Notes: generated by a model not told the origin, from the sequence alone. Positions 14,601-28,139 are shown, counted from the stretch's first letter. The stretch: DNA of 64,000 nt from Holotrichia oblita (GCA_023690525.1 CM043016.1:62648858-62712857), one strand, 5' to 3'. Translations and numbers: made by a program.

Positions 14601-17600
14601 ACTCAATGGTGAGTTTGATCTGGATCGAACTTTCTCAAAAACATCTCCGGCAACCAGTTGCAAGTCCGCCATACTAATATTATCCATTTCATTACTAGGT
14701 GCATCCAAGAAATTTGCTACTTTATCAGAATAGCTCATGGTTTCCACTATCCTGTTAACGAAGAGTAAGTAAAACGATAACTTTAAATAGAATAATAATA
14801 AATTTACGTATGAAGTTCTTCTACATAGCGAGCCATAGCTTCCGCCTTTGTCATATCACCTAGCCTTTTCCACGCATCATACTTGGCTCTCGATACTACT
14901 TCCCAAAATGCAGGTCGTGGACCTTTACAGGGTCCCTCTGTAGCTTGTTTGAAGTAGGAATAGAACCTCAACATCAACTCATTGCTGGGTTGGTATGAAC
15001 CTGGAAAAAAAAACGTTTATACTACTACAAGATAACATCAACGAAGTAAAGATAGTTTAGATTAGTTAATACAATAGAAAACGAAAATAGAAATATGGTA
15101 AATATTCTAAGTGGACATCGTTTCCGTTTAAAAATTTCAAAAATCTTGTGTGAATTGGATCAGTACCTTTCACTATTAAGTGTCTAAGAAAAAATTGAAA
15201 TGAAGGCAGATACATATATAATTACACATACAAAGGCACTTAAAATTCCACAAGGATTTCAAACGTGTATAAATATACAGGGTGTTCCGTTTGCAAAAAG
15301 CAATTCGAATACAATTTCCATAGTAACACGAGCGACATACAGAATAGAAATATGTTGTAATAATAGTTTTCTTAAAATAAAAATGAGTGGTTTTTGTAAT
15401 ATTCTGTATTTAAAGAAAAAGCGACCTTGATATGAAAAAACAATTCGATATCTTTATTTTACACCTGCCTTAATTCTAACAATACGTTTTATATTATTGT
15501 GAAGGTGTTTAAACATTGTTTATTGTCATTTTAAATATAAAAATGGTGCTTACTTATTTAGAAAAATGTGATAGGTTAATGGCGTACATAATATATAGAA
15601 ACAATTGAAAGCGACTTCATGAATATTATAATGAAAAGTATTCTGAACTCCACCTATCACACAGCCTATATGTACTCTGACAGATATACAGTCAAAGGTT
15701 GCACGTCTATCATTGTTTATTCTCTGCCGAGTTCGCAAAGACAATTGACCCATAATGACCTATTCACCGACCCGGAAAGGCGGAGCCCCGTCCTAACGAC
15801 ATCGAAAATCAAGAAGGCTGGCAAATGATTTCAAAGAAATATTAAATATGAAGCATCAGGTAAACAATTTGATTCAATAAATTGACCCTCTTCACGTTCA
15901 CTGAAAATTGTCGTTGAAACGAGTTGCGAACGAAGTGAATTATTCTCGACGGTTCAATAATACAATTTAAGCACATTTCAAATACCAATTAGACTAACAG
16001 TTTTCTCATCTATCCTTAAAATATGTGACGTAAAGACATTACTCCTCTCTCTCTCTTCGGAATTTAAATAAGACATAAACACAAAGACTTGCACTGTTTA
16101 TTGTTGTTCTTTTGATTTAATATATTTATCATTATACCTCTTATGAGTAATTTCTGGTTGGCATAGCTATTTTCCATTTTTTCCCCGACTGTTGTTTTAC
16201 CTTGATTATTTCGTTTGCTTTTACTCTTTATTATGTACATTTTAAGTATTTTTTATCGTATTTTATATCTGGTATTTTACATCTTTTATCTCTTCGTCCC
16301 TTCGTTTCTTGTGTTCATTAATTCTTATGGTTTCACACGTTCGTTTTACAGCTTTTTTACCTCTTTCGACTTTTGTTTTATGCTCTTTTGCCATGAATAG
16401 ATAGCGGTTTGGACATATTTCTAGGCCTTTTCGTACTCTAGTACTTAGTATATAATCTATTATTGACTTCTCGTATCTACACCTACATAACTTCCCTTGT
16501 GTATTTATGTATTTCTGTGTGGGCGAAGAATGTGTTCGTTGTATTATCAAATTACCCTAAGTGATTCAATTGATTTGATTCAGGGAGTACCTCAAGGGTC
16601 GGTTTTGGGGCCTTTTATGTTCATAGTGTATGCAAATGAGCTCGGTAACTTTTTTTCACGCTGTGGTGAGGTTTATTTGACCAGATATGCAGACGACACA
16701 AGTGTTTTACTGGAACATGAAGATTGCGATATTCTATTTGATCGTTTGACTGATGTTCATGAAAATATAAAAATATGGTCTGTTAAGAATAAGGTACACT
16801 TAAATATTGAAAACACTCAGGTAGTATCTTTCAGTATAAGCAATTGTGAGCGTAATCATAGTGTCATGAACCACAATTTTGCTATGGCGGCAAAAGCAAA
16901 GGTACTCGACATAATGTTTTATTCGAACTTGAATTTTGCTATGGCTTGAAGTTTGTTTCATGCCACTGTAATAAGGAAGTACTTTTGAGTTTGTATTACG
17001 CAAATATTAATTCTTTGTTGCGGTGTGGTATTGTTCAGTGGGGAAATCCAACTGACATAGATAGAGTTCTTGTCATTCAGAAGCGGGGGATTCGAATCTT
17101 GTGAGGTATTAATTACTATCATCAATCATGTCGGATGGAATTCAAAAATCTGAGAATGTTGACAGTAATCAATGTTTACGTTTATGAACTGTGTGTGTAT
17201 GTTTATAAGAATAAATGTCTGTTCTCGAAAAACGAACTAACGCATCTATACAATACACGGAACAAACATATGCTTCAACCGGATAGGCATGGGACTGTTA
17301 AGTTTGATAAGTCTCTCTTTAATATGGGGTGCAAAATTTTCAATGCGCTAACAGAGGAAGTAAAATCTAGTCCTAATATTCATATGTTTAAAAGAAATTT
17401 GAAAAGTTCTTTACTTGCTAAGAGTAGTCACGCACTTCACGAATTCTTTACTTTGTGATGTTTTTAGTAGGAATATATTATATATCTTGTACCCACATTT
17501 GGGATAACGTCTTAAACTGTAAAATGTTTATATTATTTACTTGTGTATATACATATGTTTTTATGACGATTCCAATACATGTTATCATTATGTATTATGG

Positions 17601-20600
17601 AAAATAAATTAACTTCTTATCGTTTCTCCATGCACAGCTGAAATTTCTTTTGCTTCCTCCCAACTTTTCCATTAAAATCTCCCGCAACTATTAATTTTGA
17701 CTTTACATCTTCTCGTATTTCCCGTAGTGCGTCGTCCTCGTTAGGCCCATGCATTTATTATACTTGTACTTAATTAGCAGTGAAGTTTCATTTCAATATT
17801 TAATATTCTCCATGATATGGCCTTCCATTTCGTTATATATTTCGCGATTCTTTCACGATATTGAAAACCGGCACATATATGTATGTATGTATGTATCTAT
17901 GCGTTTGGAGGAATTATAGATAATTATGCAATTAGTCTCTACTCTATTGACGAATATCTAAATGGCAGAATATTTTTGCATTTCTAGCAAAACAATTTTT
18001 GGACTTGTTTGGAAAACATATGTTAGAAAATGTGGCTACAGCTAGATGGAACTCCTTGCATTTTAGAGTTCTTTTTTTATGTGATGGGTGCTTAGTTGCA
18101 GTCACTCCGTAAGCTGTATCGCTTGTCTGGCTATCACTGCAACTCTCGCGGTGTAGTTTTGTGTGTGTATATTGTGTTCAATTGGCTATGTGACAGCATC
18201 GTCCTCTCACAACGATAGTCAGCTGCCTAACCACTGTGGCCATCGACCCGTTTTTTAGTTTAAGGATTTGCCTCAATAGAAAATTTCCCAACAAATAGAT
18301 TGGAACAGCTGCACTATGTACATGACACTTGAAGATATGAAAGTTACAATAAAAATATATTCATTTCAATAATTCCAGACATTTCTAGGAATTTAACAAA
18401 AAGATTATACTTACAAGAATATGGCCATAAATTTGAGCATCTATTGTAAACTCTTTCGTTAAATGTGAATTGTCGAATTTTCATTCGATATAAACAAGTA
18501 AAATTGAAATATTCAATGAATACTCAACTAAGTACTTATTGAAAACTTTATTCAATTAACAAACCAAAAAGTGCTTGTAATAGGCGCTCATGGTATATTG
18601 TTGTAGTCGCCCTGCAAACGAGTGTAATACAAAAAGACCACGCGCTTTTGACCTTTTCGGTCTCGTCAGCCTTCTTCTAAATGCAAGGCCTAATTTCATC
18701 GCAGTTCGCCTCTCAACGTATATTGTACAACAATATCCCACAATTGACTAATTCTAACCGTATAACATGATTTTGAATCAACCTGTATTACCACAAATCA
18801 TGTTAAAATGTGTTCCTTTTCGATCTGTATATCCAATTACAATCTCAAAATGATATCTTTTAAAATTTAGGCACAAGAAACCGAAGAAATAGTCGTGACT
18901 CCCTCTGAATATTTTAGTACCTACTTTTTCCATTTTTATTTAATATGCATTTGTTGTATTCTATGACTTAGTAAACGTGTAGAAGTAAAAGAGACGAATA
19001 AAATTTGGCATACGCACAGCTGATATGGTGTAATTTTTAAGTTCTTCTCTGTAACATTATACAGGGTGTTTAAAAAGTTAGTTGGTTATAAATAAGTGCA
19101 ATCTTCGGAAAGTAGATTTTTTTAAATGGAAAGGTATATATTTTATTAGATATTCTGATTCTACAAAAGATTCTCTTTTAATCCGTATTACGTGTTCTTA
19201 TACCTAAAACGAAAGGTGAAAAAGTTATAACGATTTAATTAACCTCCGTACCTAAAATACTCAGATACAATGTTAATTTATTGAAGCAAGGATGCTTAGT
19301 TCATTTGTTTTACGTAGTTACTGGCCATTTATTTTGCGTCTGTTAAAAGTTGATGCGCACTTCCGGTTAACCAGAAGTGATATTTATTCAAAAATATTTT
19401 CCCGTGATAGTTCATATTCATCCATATCCAACTGCAAAATACTGTTTTAAAATTCCGTTCCGTTTGTATAATACTTTTAATAGGCCATTCTCACCAATCA
19501 TCCTGTATATATGCGAATATAGGTCAAGGTAATCAAAACCGGAGGGTAATGAGCATTAATGGAACTTTTAAAAAATTGGTATAATAAAAGCAAAGCAATG
19601 TCCTAATTTGGAGTAAATGAATGTCAAATACCCATTAGATTTTTTTGCCACCAGCAATTGTGATGCGTAAGTTAATCGCTTCTTTAACTTCATAATTGTT
19701 ACGGATGACGCAATAGAAAGCGAAAACTGACTACTTGGCTACTTGGTTGTGAGGTAATTTCTTCTTGTTATCGCTTCGCTTAGGCTTGAACGAGACTATG
19801 TTAACGTTATATAACTTGTAAGTAAGGCTTCAACGTTTTTCCTTTCTTTTATTTTTGTAGTACGCAAGAAGCATTGTGTAAATAATGCCAATCTATTAAA
19901 ATTCCGAATTTACAATTAATTACGTGAGCTAAGACAGAAAATCTGTTTATTTACTTCTTCGAACACTACAGATACGCAATATTTTTCATAGCAACTACAT
20001 CATTCTATAAAATAATTCTTAATATTACATCTATAGCTATAGAAATTAAGGGTTTCTGTTTCCGTTTCCGTAACCTCTCATAAGGATTCAAACATTCCGA
20101 CTACGTTTTAACAATAAAAAGTTAAAGATATTGTGCTTGGCACCGGCAATTTAAGATCTGTCGTTAATTATTTCCCCAACCGTAAGCGTTCACTGTACTG
20201 GCGAAGGGTAAGTGTTTCGCCTTTCTTGGTCACTTCTACAGTCTTCGTACTACCGACTAAATTTTTACTATGGGTAGAATTTTTTAGCGATATGTCCGCT
20301 ACCTTATTAAGATGTTACCATGAGCGATTTGATTCATAATCTTTCATCGAATAGATTTTCTAAAGTGAAATTATATGTAAATAAGAAGTGTTTAGCTTAC
20401 CTGGAATACACAATCTACATTAGCATAACCACAAACTTTTTGCATATTATGTCTTTCATGATAATAAAATTCTTGAGTTTTGTAAGGTGAAAGTTATCCT
20501 ATTAATCTACGAATATTCGAAGTTGTTTTGGAATACATATATTATAAATTATTTATTTAAAGCAAAACTGTACAGGGTGGGCAAATTTCGATGTTTTAAT

Positions 20601-23600
20601 AGGGGATCTCGGTAACTATAAGACGTATCAAAACGCATCCGCTTTCCGTTTCGAGTTACCCGTGAAAATTCGATTTTTTCCATTTACGTTTTATGATGAT
20701 ATCTCGGCTATTTATGAAAATTGACAAAAATAACTTTCACGTTCTTCAGGCACTTTTTTGATTAGAATGCAGTGGTGTTAGAGATTTTTTGAAAAATTTT
20801 CAAACTACGACATAAAGTTCTATTTTTTTATATGGAACATATAGTTGGCTATGATATCATTAAACAGAGGATTTTTTTTCCATTTCAATGATATATATCT
20901 GTGGGGTCTTTTCGTTCATTTTTATTGTATTATAACAAAAAATTAACATTTTCCATTGATTTTAATCATTTAATTGGTTTTTGTTAGTAGGCGTGTGTCA
21001 TTCAACATACATGAATCTGTCAGTAGGTTTATAAATAGTATCAATAGTTAAAGTTGATTATTTGATTGTTGCTTCACCTTAAAATTATAAATTTGCGATG
21101 GCTTATGAAAATTACGAAAAGTATATGTTGGAATGCTTTATTCTCAATAATAATAATGCTGAAGCTGCATGTGAAACATATTTTAATCGTTACCCGGAAA
21201 GAAAGCAACCTAATAAACCTATTTTTGAATGAATGAAAGATAATCTCATTAATTTTGGAACATTTAACAAATCAAGATCAACGAATCACACATATTTTAA
21301 CTTTTATGTTGAGAATAAATTAAAACATGATTAAAAATTATTTACAATAGATGTTCAAAGTGGCGCCCATTATTTACAATACATAATTCACACCGTCTCG
21401 AAACGCTCCGAAGTGCATTGTGAACATGAATACAAGAAACAGAATTAAGACACCGTATAAAGTTCTCTTTCAGTTCGTTAATGTTATAAGTATGTTTGTA
21501 TAACCGGTCTTTAAGATATCCCCAGAAAAAGAAATCTATGGGTGACAAATCCGCCTATCCAGTTGTCTCCAAAATTTTCAGTCAGCAATCCTGAGACGAT
21601 TCCAGTGTTATGAGGCGATGCGCCGTCTTGCTGGAAAAATATATTTCTCATCTCATCCAGAGGCAGTTCTTCCAAAAACTTCTCGACTACATGTTGGTTT
21701 ATGATGTTATAATACCGTTGGCCATTTAATTTTTCTTAATAAATTCGGTATGCCAGAATACGATTATCAGATAGGACACACCAAACACTAAAGCCGAATC
21801 GTACCTAATTTTGAACATCGACGGCACGGTAGAGGTTAACATCAGATCACCAATGTTCATTGTGTCGGTTAAAAATTCCGGCACTGCTAATGTAGACTTC
21901 ATCCGTCCAAATAATTTTTCTAAAAAATGATGGATTCTGCTGAAGTTGTTGAAGATACCAATTGCAGAATTCTAAGCGTCGTTCAGGATCAGTCAATAGT
22001 AGCTGCTGTTGTTTCCTCACTTAGTATGGCCTAAATTTATGTTTTTTGCCACTGCCATTCCAATAACACTGACCGTAACTTCCTCAGTATCTTCCTTATT
22101 ATAATTCTTCGATCTTGACTTGTTGAATGTTCCAAAATTTATGAGATTATCTTTCAGTCTTCCAAAAATAGATTTATTAAGTTGCCCGATTAAAATATGT
22201 TTAACATGCAGCTTCAGCATTATTATTATTGAGAATAAAGCATTCCAACATATCATACTTTTCGTGATTTTCATAAGCCATCGCAAATTTATAATTTTAA
22301 GGTAAAGCAACAATCAAATAATCGACTTAAACTGTTGATACTATTTATCAACCTACTGACAGATTTATGTCTGTTGCATTATACACGCCTACTAACAAAA
22401 AGCAATGAAATGATGAAAATCAATGGAAAATGTTAATTTTTTGCTATAATACAGTGAAAATGAACGAAACGACCCCACATGATATATATCATTAAAATAG
22501 CAAAAAATTTCTCTTTTTAATGATATCATAGCCAACTATATGTTCCATATAAAAAAATAGAACTTTATGCCCTACCTCGAAATTTGAATTTTTTCAAAAA
22601 ATCTCTAACGCCACTGCATTCTAATCAAAAAAGTGCCTCAAGAACGTAAAAGTCATTTTTGTCAATTTTCATAAATAACCGAGATGTGATAAAACGCAAA
22701 TGGGAAAATTCGAATTTTCACGGATAACTCGAAACCGAAAGCCGATAGCCAAATTTAGTTTTCACCATCGTCCTTTTCTCGAAAAATACAGATCGAGGAT
22801 ACGTGGTCCGTTTTTTGATACCTCTTATAGTTACCGAGATCTCCTATTAAAACATCGAAATTTGCCCACCCTGTACAATAAAAAGGGCAATTAGAGGAAA
22901 ATTGTAATGAAATTTTATTGTGAACTTGTGATTTACAGTGTGACCCAAATAGTACAAACACCACACTGGTATAGACCGTCAACTTTTTGTGTCGGGGTTA
23001 CAATACAAAATCATATTTTCTGTTACAACATGCTTTTTGAAAACACCATAAGTAACGTTAACTATTATTCAGGACTCATATTCGTCAAACTTTACTTCCG
23101 AGAAAAAAGCAATTTCAAGTCAAAAATGTGCAATGAACATATACCTACTAAAACTGTAGCAAGTAAGCTGCAAGCATTTTAAATTTTAAACAACCTTGTT
23201 AATGTAGGTATTAGATACCGTTGTTGATTTGTTGTTATTAAAAGTGGGAATGGCTGTGGTTCATCATTTATTATTCATAGCGACAGTAAAGGTTAATTCA
23301 ATTAATTTAGCGTGTTTATTTTTTCCTGTTATTTAAAGTCCTTTTAAAAACACGTGCAATTTTTTTCGTAAGAAGACTACACCGATATTCACGAATTGTG
23401 TAATAATAAGCACTACTTAATATAGTTGGCGCTCAACCTTCTACTACTCGTAGTGTCCAAATAATGGTCAACGACTTAACGTAGGCTGCATAAGAGTATG
23501 AAGAACTTCACGCAATTTCGGCACAAAACGTGACAGCTACGCATCAAGGCTTGAATATAGTCGCTGGTTAGTCGAAAAATATTGTTTAGTGATGAAGCTT

Positions 23601-25496
23601 TTATCACCCAAAACAGCATCAATAGTAACAGAAATTTCGACACTGCTGCGATTGAGACACTTTTGAAGCAACAGGTTGTGACATTTTTAGTGTTTGACCT
23701 CATTCCAAAATGCGTGAAGTTTCTTGTTAGATGTAATTCGAATTCGCAAGAAATTAATTGTTTTTTTTTCATTTTTAGTGACTATTATTGAGTTTTCAAA
23801 AAAAAAAATTTCATAGTCAAACATGGTCAATCCTATTATGCAATAAAAACGTTGTTTTTGAAGCAAGAAAAAATTTCCAATAGTTTTTCTTCAACATTTT
23901 AAAAATGTAAAACGTATTCAAACATTCATCGATGCTCAATCGTGTTCGATGAACAAAACGTCTATAATTCAATTTTTGGCATTTTTGCAATGGTCAACAC
24001 TGTTCAATGAATGGTCAATCCTATCCGTTAGTTTTGCCGATTTTTAACGACTTCGTAATGCCAACTTCGCATACCTCTATTTTAAAAAGAATTCAGCCCA
24101 AAAAATATTAACTATTCGATATTTGTGGTATGAATGCCGTTATTGAAATAGACACTTGCAATTTGATTTTAGCTTGGGATCAATTGTTTTTAACTCGTCT
24201 GGACTGGCTTAAACCACTTTCTCTCTCGATCAATTTAAAGGTAGTTACAACAATTTAACATGCCATCCAACTTGCAAAACACCAACTCAATGCAAGCCTT
24301 TCCCAATGCTGGAATTTACACAAATTTAAAACTAACCAACTTTAATCGTTATAAAGTGTAAAACAGACGTTCAAACAAGAGAAACTAATACAATTTTCAC
24401 AAAACTCATTGTACACAATGATATAATGAATCAAACAGTTGATTGATAACAGAAAAGCTGTATTTCAACAAACATATGGAGATTTATTACCTACTTGTGT
24501 ATACGTATTATTTCTTCATACCATATCAGACATCGAATAAAGTAGATAAACTTTATTAATACGGAAAATATGCGAATACTATCGTTATAGGTATACACTT
24601 TTCCCGCAAGTATTCCTTTTAATTACTTGAATTTAAGTATTTGTTGAAAATGTTCAAGGTGAACCGATTTTTTCAGTGCAATAAAAGACTGGCTGGTTTT
24701 ACCAGTTTTATTTCCAATGATTAATTATTTTCGATACCTTTTAATACATTTTGAAATTTTTTATTTTAATTGACAATATTAATACATCGCTTTTCACAAG
24801 AAATTTCCGTTACCTATTTGAGAGATATATATCCGTATACTTGCAACATTTAAATTAGAAAATACAGTTATTGGAAATATAACAAGATTAGTTTTAAGAA
24901 AGAAAAACTTAAAAAATTTAACAATAAATCGTTGAATAAAAATCTGTTTCATTTCAAGCCAGACATCCCTGTATTACAATACAATTATTTATGAATTTAT
25001 GAATAATGAATTCAAATGTTTATACTCTGAACGTTTGTATTGTAGAAACAAGTATATTTGTTATGTATATGTTTCAAACCGTACGTATTTCGTTTAAAAA
25101 TGCTAGTCATGATACTGTGATGATGTGAAGAATGACGGCATATCACCAATTAACGATTGTCCAATTAAACATATCCCCCGTGTTCGGTTCAATTACGCAA
25201 ACAAAAATTATTACTTATGTAGTCCGCCAATAAAATACGTTTCCAATAATGAATATTGCTTTTAAACAGTGCATAAAAAATACAATGTAACATACTCTTA
25301 TCTATTAAAATGACCATACAGTAATGATCTCTTTATCAAAGGTTAATCAAGTAAAAACAGCATAATTTACTTAAGTGGACGATAAAATGATACTTCTTCA
25401 GAAAAAATCTATACACACGAAATAATAACACTCACCATTTTTCGGCAGACCTCTTATAACGTTAACGGCAGCGTTAAATTTTTCTTCAGTCGTCAT
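8639..25496 (-). CDS. ACBD5: Acyl-CoA-binding domain protein 5 (ACBD4/5) homologue
   Basis: Predicted peroxisomal tail-anchored protein that binds long-chain acyl-CoA and tethers peroxisomes to the ER through VAP. Exons: 25496-25436, 15000-14808, 14751-14603, 10645-10530 and 8992-8639; all introns are GT-AG and phases join to 291 codons (290 aa). Residues 1-85 form the ACB domain: MTTEEKFNAAVNVIRGLPKN is followed by YSYFKQA and AKYDAWKRLGDM, the usual ligand-contacting helices. An acidic serine-rich linker leads to EYVDTIE (residues 167-173), an FFAT-like VAP-binding motif. A coiled-coil stretch follows, then a hydrophobic tail (about 266-281, FLIVWPFVASFIV) ending in basic NRFVNRKQL, as expected for a tail anchor. 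Introns are rich in transposon debris; intron 1 spans 10.4 kb. A possible alternative first exon is at 10768-10834. I am confident about the family; the choice between ACBD4 and ACBD5 is nominal in insects. Confidence 0.9.
8993..10529. other. Last intron of ACBD5-like gene, no features seen
   Basis: AT-rich intron with consensus ends (GTAAGA at the 10529 side, TTTTAG at the 8993 side on the minus strand). I saw no transposon, RNA gene or extra exon. Confidence 0.5.
10768..10834 (-). other. Possible alternative first coding exon of the ACBD5-like gene
   Basis: On the minus strand ATG at 10834 opens MEQTSVPVHPVRTVSDINQE and runs to a donor GTATAC after 67 bases, leaving one extra base. That phase joins exactly to the exon at 10645-10530, giving a 178-aa product with the FFAT-like motif and tail anchor but no acyl-CoA-binding domain. 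As an internal exon using the CAG acceptor after 10826 it would start in phase 0. That does not fit the phase-1 end of exon 3 and brings a stop, so an internal-promoter start is the simpler reading. Transcript evidence is needed. Confidence 0.4.
11073..11137. repeat. Perfect 19-bp inverted repeat
   Basis: AAAGCGTTTATTTTAAAAT (11073-11091) and its exact reverse complement (11119-11137) are separated by 27 bases, in intron 3 of the ACBD5-like gene. No repeat family was recognised. Confidence 0.6.
11424..11464 (-). repeat. Copy of the CTGAA-GACGAAACGTCGAG motif
   Basis: On the minus strand, CTGAAAAAGCC followed by TTACATTAGTAACGAAACGTCGAG. Two closer relatives face each other at 43359-43397 and 43508-43548. 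Confidence 0.5.
12785..13050 (-). pseudogene. Decayed DDE transposase fragment
   Basis: Minus-strand reading from about 13047 gives RDDVWFQQDRASHHFG, then GTRICRRGRIELPSSL and SLDFYFL. This is the order seen in insect DUF4817-type transposases (second Asp in the QQD block, then the RRGPIEWPPRSPD-like block, then DFFLW). At least one stop and one frameshift interrupt it. No N-terminal half or terminal repeats were found. It lies in intron 3 of the ACBD5-like gene. Confidence 0.55.
13131..13403 (+). pseudogene. Non-LTR retrotransposon endonuclease fragment
   Basis: A 90-codon open stretch includes VCATVYSPCNPLNLP and ILIGCDVSAYTG. These correspond to the SVYMP and GCDxNAH blocks of the apurinic-endonuclease domain of R1/jockey-type LINEs. 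In a functional enzyme the last block continues to N-A-H; here it reads V-S-A-Y, so the copy is degenerate. No reverse transcriptase follows. Confidence 0.6.
16500..17458 (+). mobile_element. 5'-truncated non-LTR retrotransposon (reverse transcriptase C-terminal half)
   Basis: Begins in the palm: IQGVPQGSVLGPFMFIVYAN, then RYADDTSVLL with the catalytic YADD box. After frameshifts the thumb and C-terminal segment appears at 17135-17458 with NELTHLYNTRNKHMLQPDRH and KIFNALTEEVKS, a tail typical of jockey/CR1-type elements. Frames are broken near 16949 and 17100, so it is dead. It lies in intron 1 of the ACBD5-like gene, opposite to its transcription. Confidence 0.75.
17878..17897. repeat. Short (ATGT)n microsatellite
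   Basis: About five tandem ATGT units. Confidence 0.6.
18070..18250 (-). mobile_element. tRNA-derived SINE copy, truncated
   Basis: Minus strand reads GGTCGATGGCCACAGTGGTT, then AGGCAGCTGACTATCGTTGT, resembling a tRNA A-box region, followed by a body that ends GCAACTAAGCACCCAT. The body matches the copy at 37915-38240, but the segment that would carry the B box is deleted here. Confidence 0.55.
18251..20570. other. Intronic stretch with one weak element end
   Basis: Within intron 1 of the ACBD5-like gene. TACAGGGTGTTTAAAAAG near 19061 and CATCCTGTATA near 19500 could be the ends of a 450-base TA-flanked element, but beyond the first six or seven bases the ends do not match. No exon was seen. 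Confidence 0.3.
20571..22875. mobile_element. TA-flanked DUF4817-type DNA transposon with very long inverted repeats
   Basis: Ends CAGGGTGGGCAAATTTCGAT (20573) and its complement (22873), each next to TA, the duplicated target. The inverted arms are about 715 bases (20573-21288) and 765 bases (22112-22873) and differ by scattered substitutions and small indels. The centre (21290-22110) carries the transposase catalytic region on the minus strand. The first 50 or so codons of the transposase lie inside the arms, so its start occurs in both orientations (21098 plus strand; 22281 minus strand). Inserted in intron 1 of the ACBD5-like gene. Confidence 0.85.
21342..22281 (-). pseudogene. Transposase of the long-inverted-repeat element, inactivated
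   Basis: The N-terminal helix-turn-helix starts MAYENHEKYDMLECFI, with NNNAEAAC. The middle has RLEFCNWYLQQLQ, then IIWTDEVYISSAGIFNRHN (first catalytic Asp) and NIFFQQDGASPHNT (second Asp). The end has SPIDFFFWGYLKDRLYKHTY, in which the final acidic residue is Asp, and closes with GRHFEHLL. Several in-frame stops and at least one frameshift make it non-functional. The layout is that of the DUF4817 plus DDE transposases common in insects. Confidence 0.75.
23530..23645 (+). pseudogene. Short transposase remnant (first-Asp block)
   Basis: RLEYSRWLVEK followed by ILFSDEAFITQNSINSNRN matches the first catalytic-Asp block of the DUF4817-type transposases, with a small deletion or frame change between the two pieces. 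Nothing upstream or downstream matches; it is an isolated fragment in intron 1 of the ACBD5-like gene. Confidence 0.45.
23646..25435. other. Proximal part of ACBD5 intron 1, no features seen
   Basis: AT-rich. No exon, RNA gene or element was recognised up to the exon 1 donor. Confidence 0.45.
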
Positions 25497-28024
25497 TGCA
25501 CTAATTTCAGCGTAAGTCACTGTATTCTTCGCGCTAATTTCTCTAGGTGTTATTGTAAAAAGTATACGCACTACTTCACATATTTTTTATAGGTCTTTTC
25601 ACATCTAATCACAGTCTACGGTCGTATAAACCCACAGCTGACAAATGACAAATAGCGAATCGCAAATCTGACAGAACTTCACAAACGTAACGCATACACA
25701 CTGAACGCAGTCGTACCACGCTTGCAATTACAATCATACTATAGACCCTTCTATTGAATTTTATCTTCAGCGAGAAGTATGTCAAATTAAATTTGAAATG
25801 CATTTATTGCATGCTATTATAAGCCTGAAAATATACATTGAATTTATTGTAATTTTATTTTAAAATGTTAAAGAAACTTTGTTCAATTTATGCGTTAGTT
25901 TGCAATAAATTAATAACTTATGCGATATATGTATCTTGCCTTCCTTCGATAAATGATAAAAGTGAAAGCGTTTTCTTCTTTCTCACCAATGACGCGAAAA
26001 TGTTAGGTGTAAATAGATCGCCTTGAACATTATTAGGGTATAAGTACAGGAAAAAATATCACATCCTGATATACAGGAAGTGTAATTCAAGAAAATAACA
26101 TACATAGATCGATGTGCAGCGTTTTAATTAATTATAATTATAATTAAACTGAATGATGCATAATTCAATTAAAACTATCGCCTCTTGAAATTTTCTACGA
26201 TCTATTACTATTATCGATATAAAAAGGTACAAAACGCTTTTTGTTATAAATACAAGCAGTACTTAGGTATATTGACGGGATATGTGTCGATTTAAAGATA
26301 CTCCGCCTACGTCAAATGACCATGTGTTAACGTTATCAAAACGTTTATTTTTCGACGATAGTTTAACGTCCTCCGCTAAACGTCAAGATGATGTGGTCAA
26401 GGACACTATGTTGACCTATATACAAGGAGATACAACGTCTATAAAATTTATTTTATTTTTATAGAGGTAATTTTGACAAAAGCAAATTACATTTTTAGTT
26501 TTTCAAAAGAAGTGGATGTTATGAACATGTGTACAGAATGTCTCCCTAGTGTGTCCAAGTACCATATCTCCTTTTGTAAATGTTATATATTATTTAAAAA
26601 AAATACAAACAGTAGTTACTTGAATTGATGTGACACATCTAAAATTAATTTGGCTTATACAAGTGTTCAATTTTCGCCAAACAAACTACAATAGCGTTGC
26701 TATTTTAATCACAACATCGTATATACCTATAATCTTCATTTTTGAATTTCTCTCTAGATTTTATGTCGACTTGTTTAAATATCCCCTATACCTATACCTT
26801 ACCTATCTCTAAACTGTTTTCAAATTATTTATAATTTGTATTTAGAATTTTTGCGAAATGTAGATGCTTTAAAATTGGGATTTCGATTTTACTTTATGAT
26901 CAAAGAGTTCTGTTAAAGAATAACATTAAAGTTTTTAGCAGAACTCGCTAATTACTCGAACCATATTATTTGAACAGTTAAAATTGTATTATGAATAGAA
27001 ACTAGAAACAATTCTTATAATTCGTATACGATAAACATATTTCTCTAAACTATTCAAAATTTATGTAGACTTTGACTGGTTAGCTGAGTTTGATAAAAAT
27101 GTTATCAAAATTAGATTGTTTTATATAGAGATATAATTTTGCGCCGCTGTTAATTACCGCATCTGGTCGTTATCGAAAAACTTGTACCGTTCCTGAGTGC
27201 TATTGTTTAATTAAAAGGACAATGATAGGCAGCTATAAGCATATCAAAGTTAGTTTAACAATATTAAATGTTTGTCGAGTGCAACCAGACACGGCAGTAG
27301 GTTGCTTAATTAACAGAAACGCAATCTTATGTCTGGAACTTTATATCGTTCACCTTATACTTTTTGTTATACTTATTAGTAGTAGTAGGTAGTATTCGTT
27401 TTCTGGAGTACGGCAAATATAATATTACATTTAAAAACATCTGCCTGGATAATTTATTCATAATATATGAAGTTTATAAGCTATTGCATCCGTATACAAA
27501 TAGTTATGTCAGATTGAAAAACTTTAATCTACGAATTTTCTTTCTTCCATTAATTGAGTCTACAGAAAGCAAAAGATGGTGGGACTAAATCCTTTCCCGA
27601 AGATAATTTCTCATTGTTCTCATCATTCTTATATATTATTTTATTTTTTATTGTCAATTAGCAGACACAAAATGAAGATTTTGACTAGCTAGTTTCTCTT
27701 GAAGATTATAGAATTCATCACTAAAGCGAGGAGATCAAGGCAGCACACATGAGCGGAGGTCGAAGTTGGCTTGGAGCCCTTCGCGAGACAAATTACTGGT
27801 GAATATCATGTGTTTTCTAAAAGTTCAGTTTACATACGGGTTTTTATATTGCTTTGATAATGATCTAAATTTAGTTTGATCTATAGAGTAATTATAAGTA
27901 TAAAACGAACATAACACGCTGCTGTATGCACAAAATATAAATAAATTCAAGATATAGTACAATGTTTTCAAAGTAATTTGTTTAATGTACCATACATCGA
28001 AATCAAAGGGATTGCTTTAAACAT

Positions 28025-28026
<2 letters not shown>
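25497..28026. other. Region upstream of the ACBD5-like gene
   Basis: Contains the presumed 5' UTR and promoter of the minus-strand gene just above 25496; no TATA box or initiator could be assigned. No exon or element was identified up to the microsatellite. Confidence 0.45.

Positions 28027-28093
<67 letters not shown>
28027..28093. repeat. (AC)n microsatellite
   Basis: About 33 uninterrupted AC units immediately 5' of the LINE fragment. Confidence 0.95.
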
Positions 28094-28096
<3 letters not shown>

Positions 28097-28139
28097 CTTC
28101 TCGCGTTAGTAAATGTTTAACAACAAGACTAACACAAAA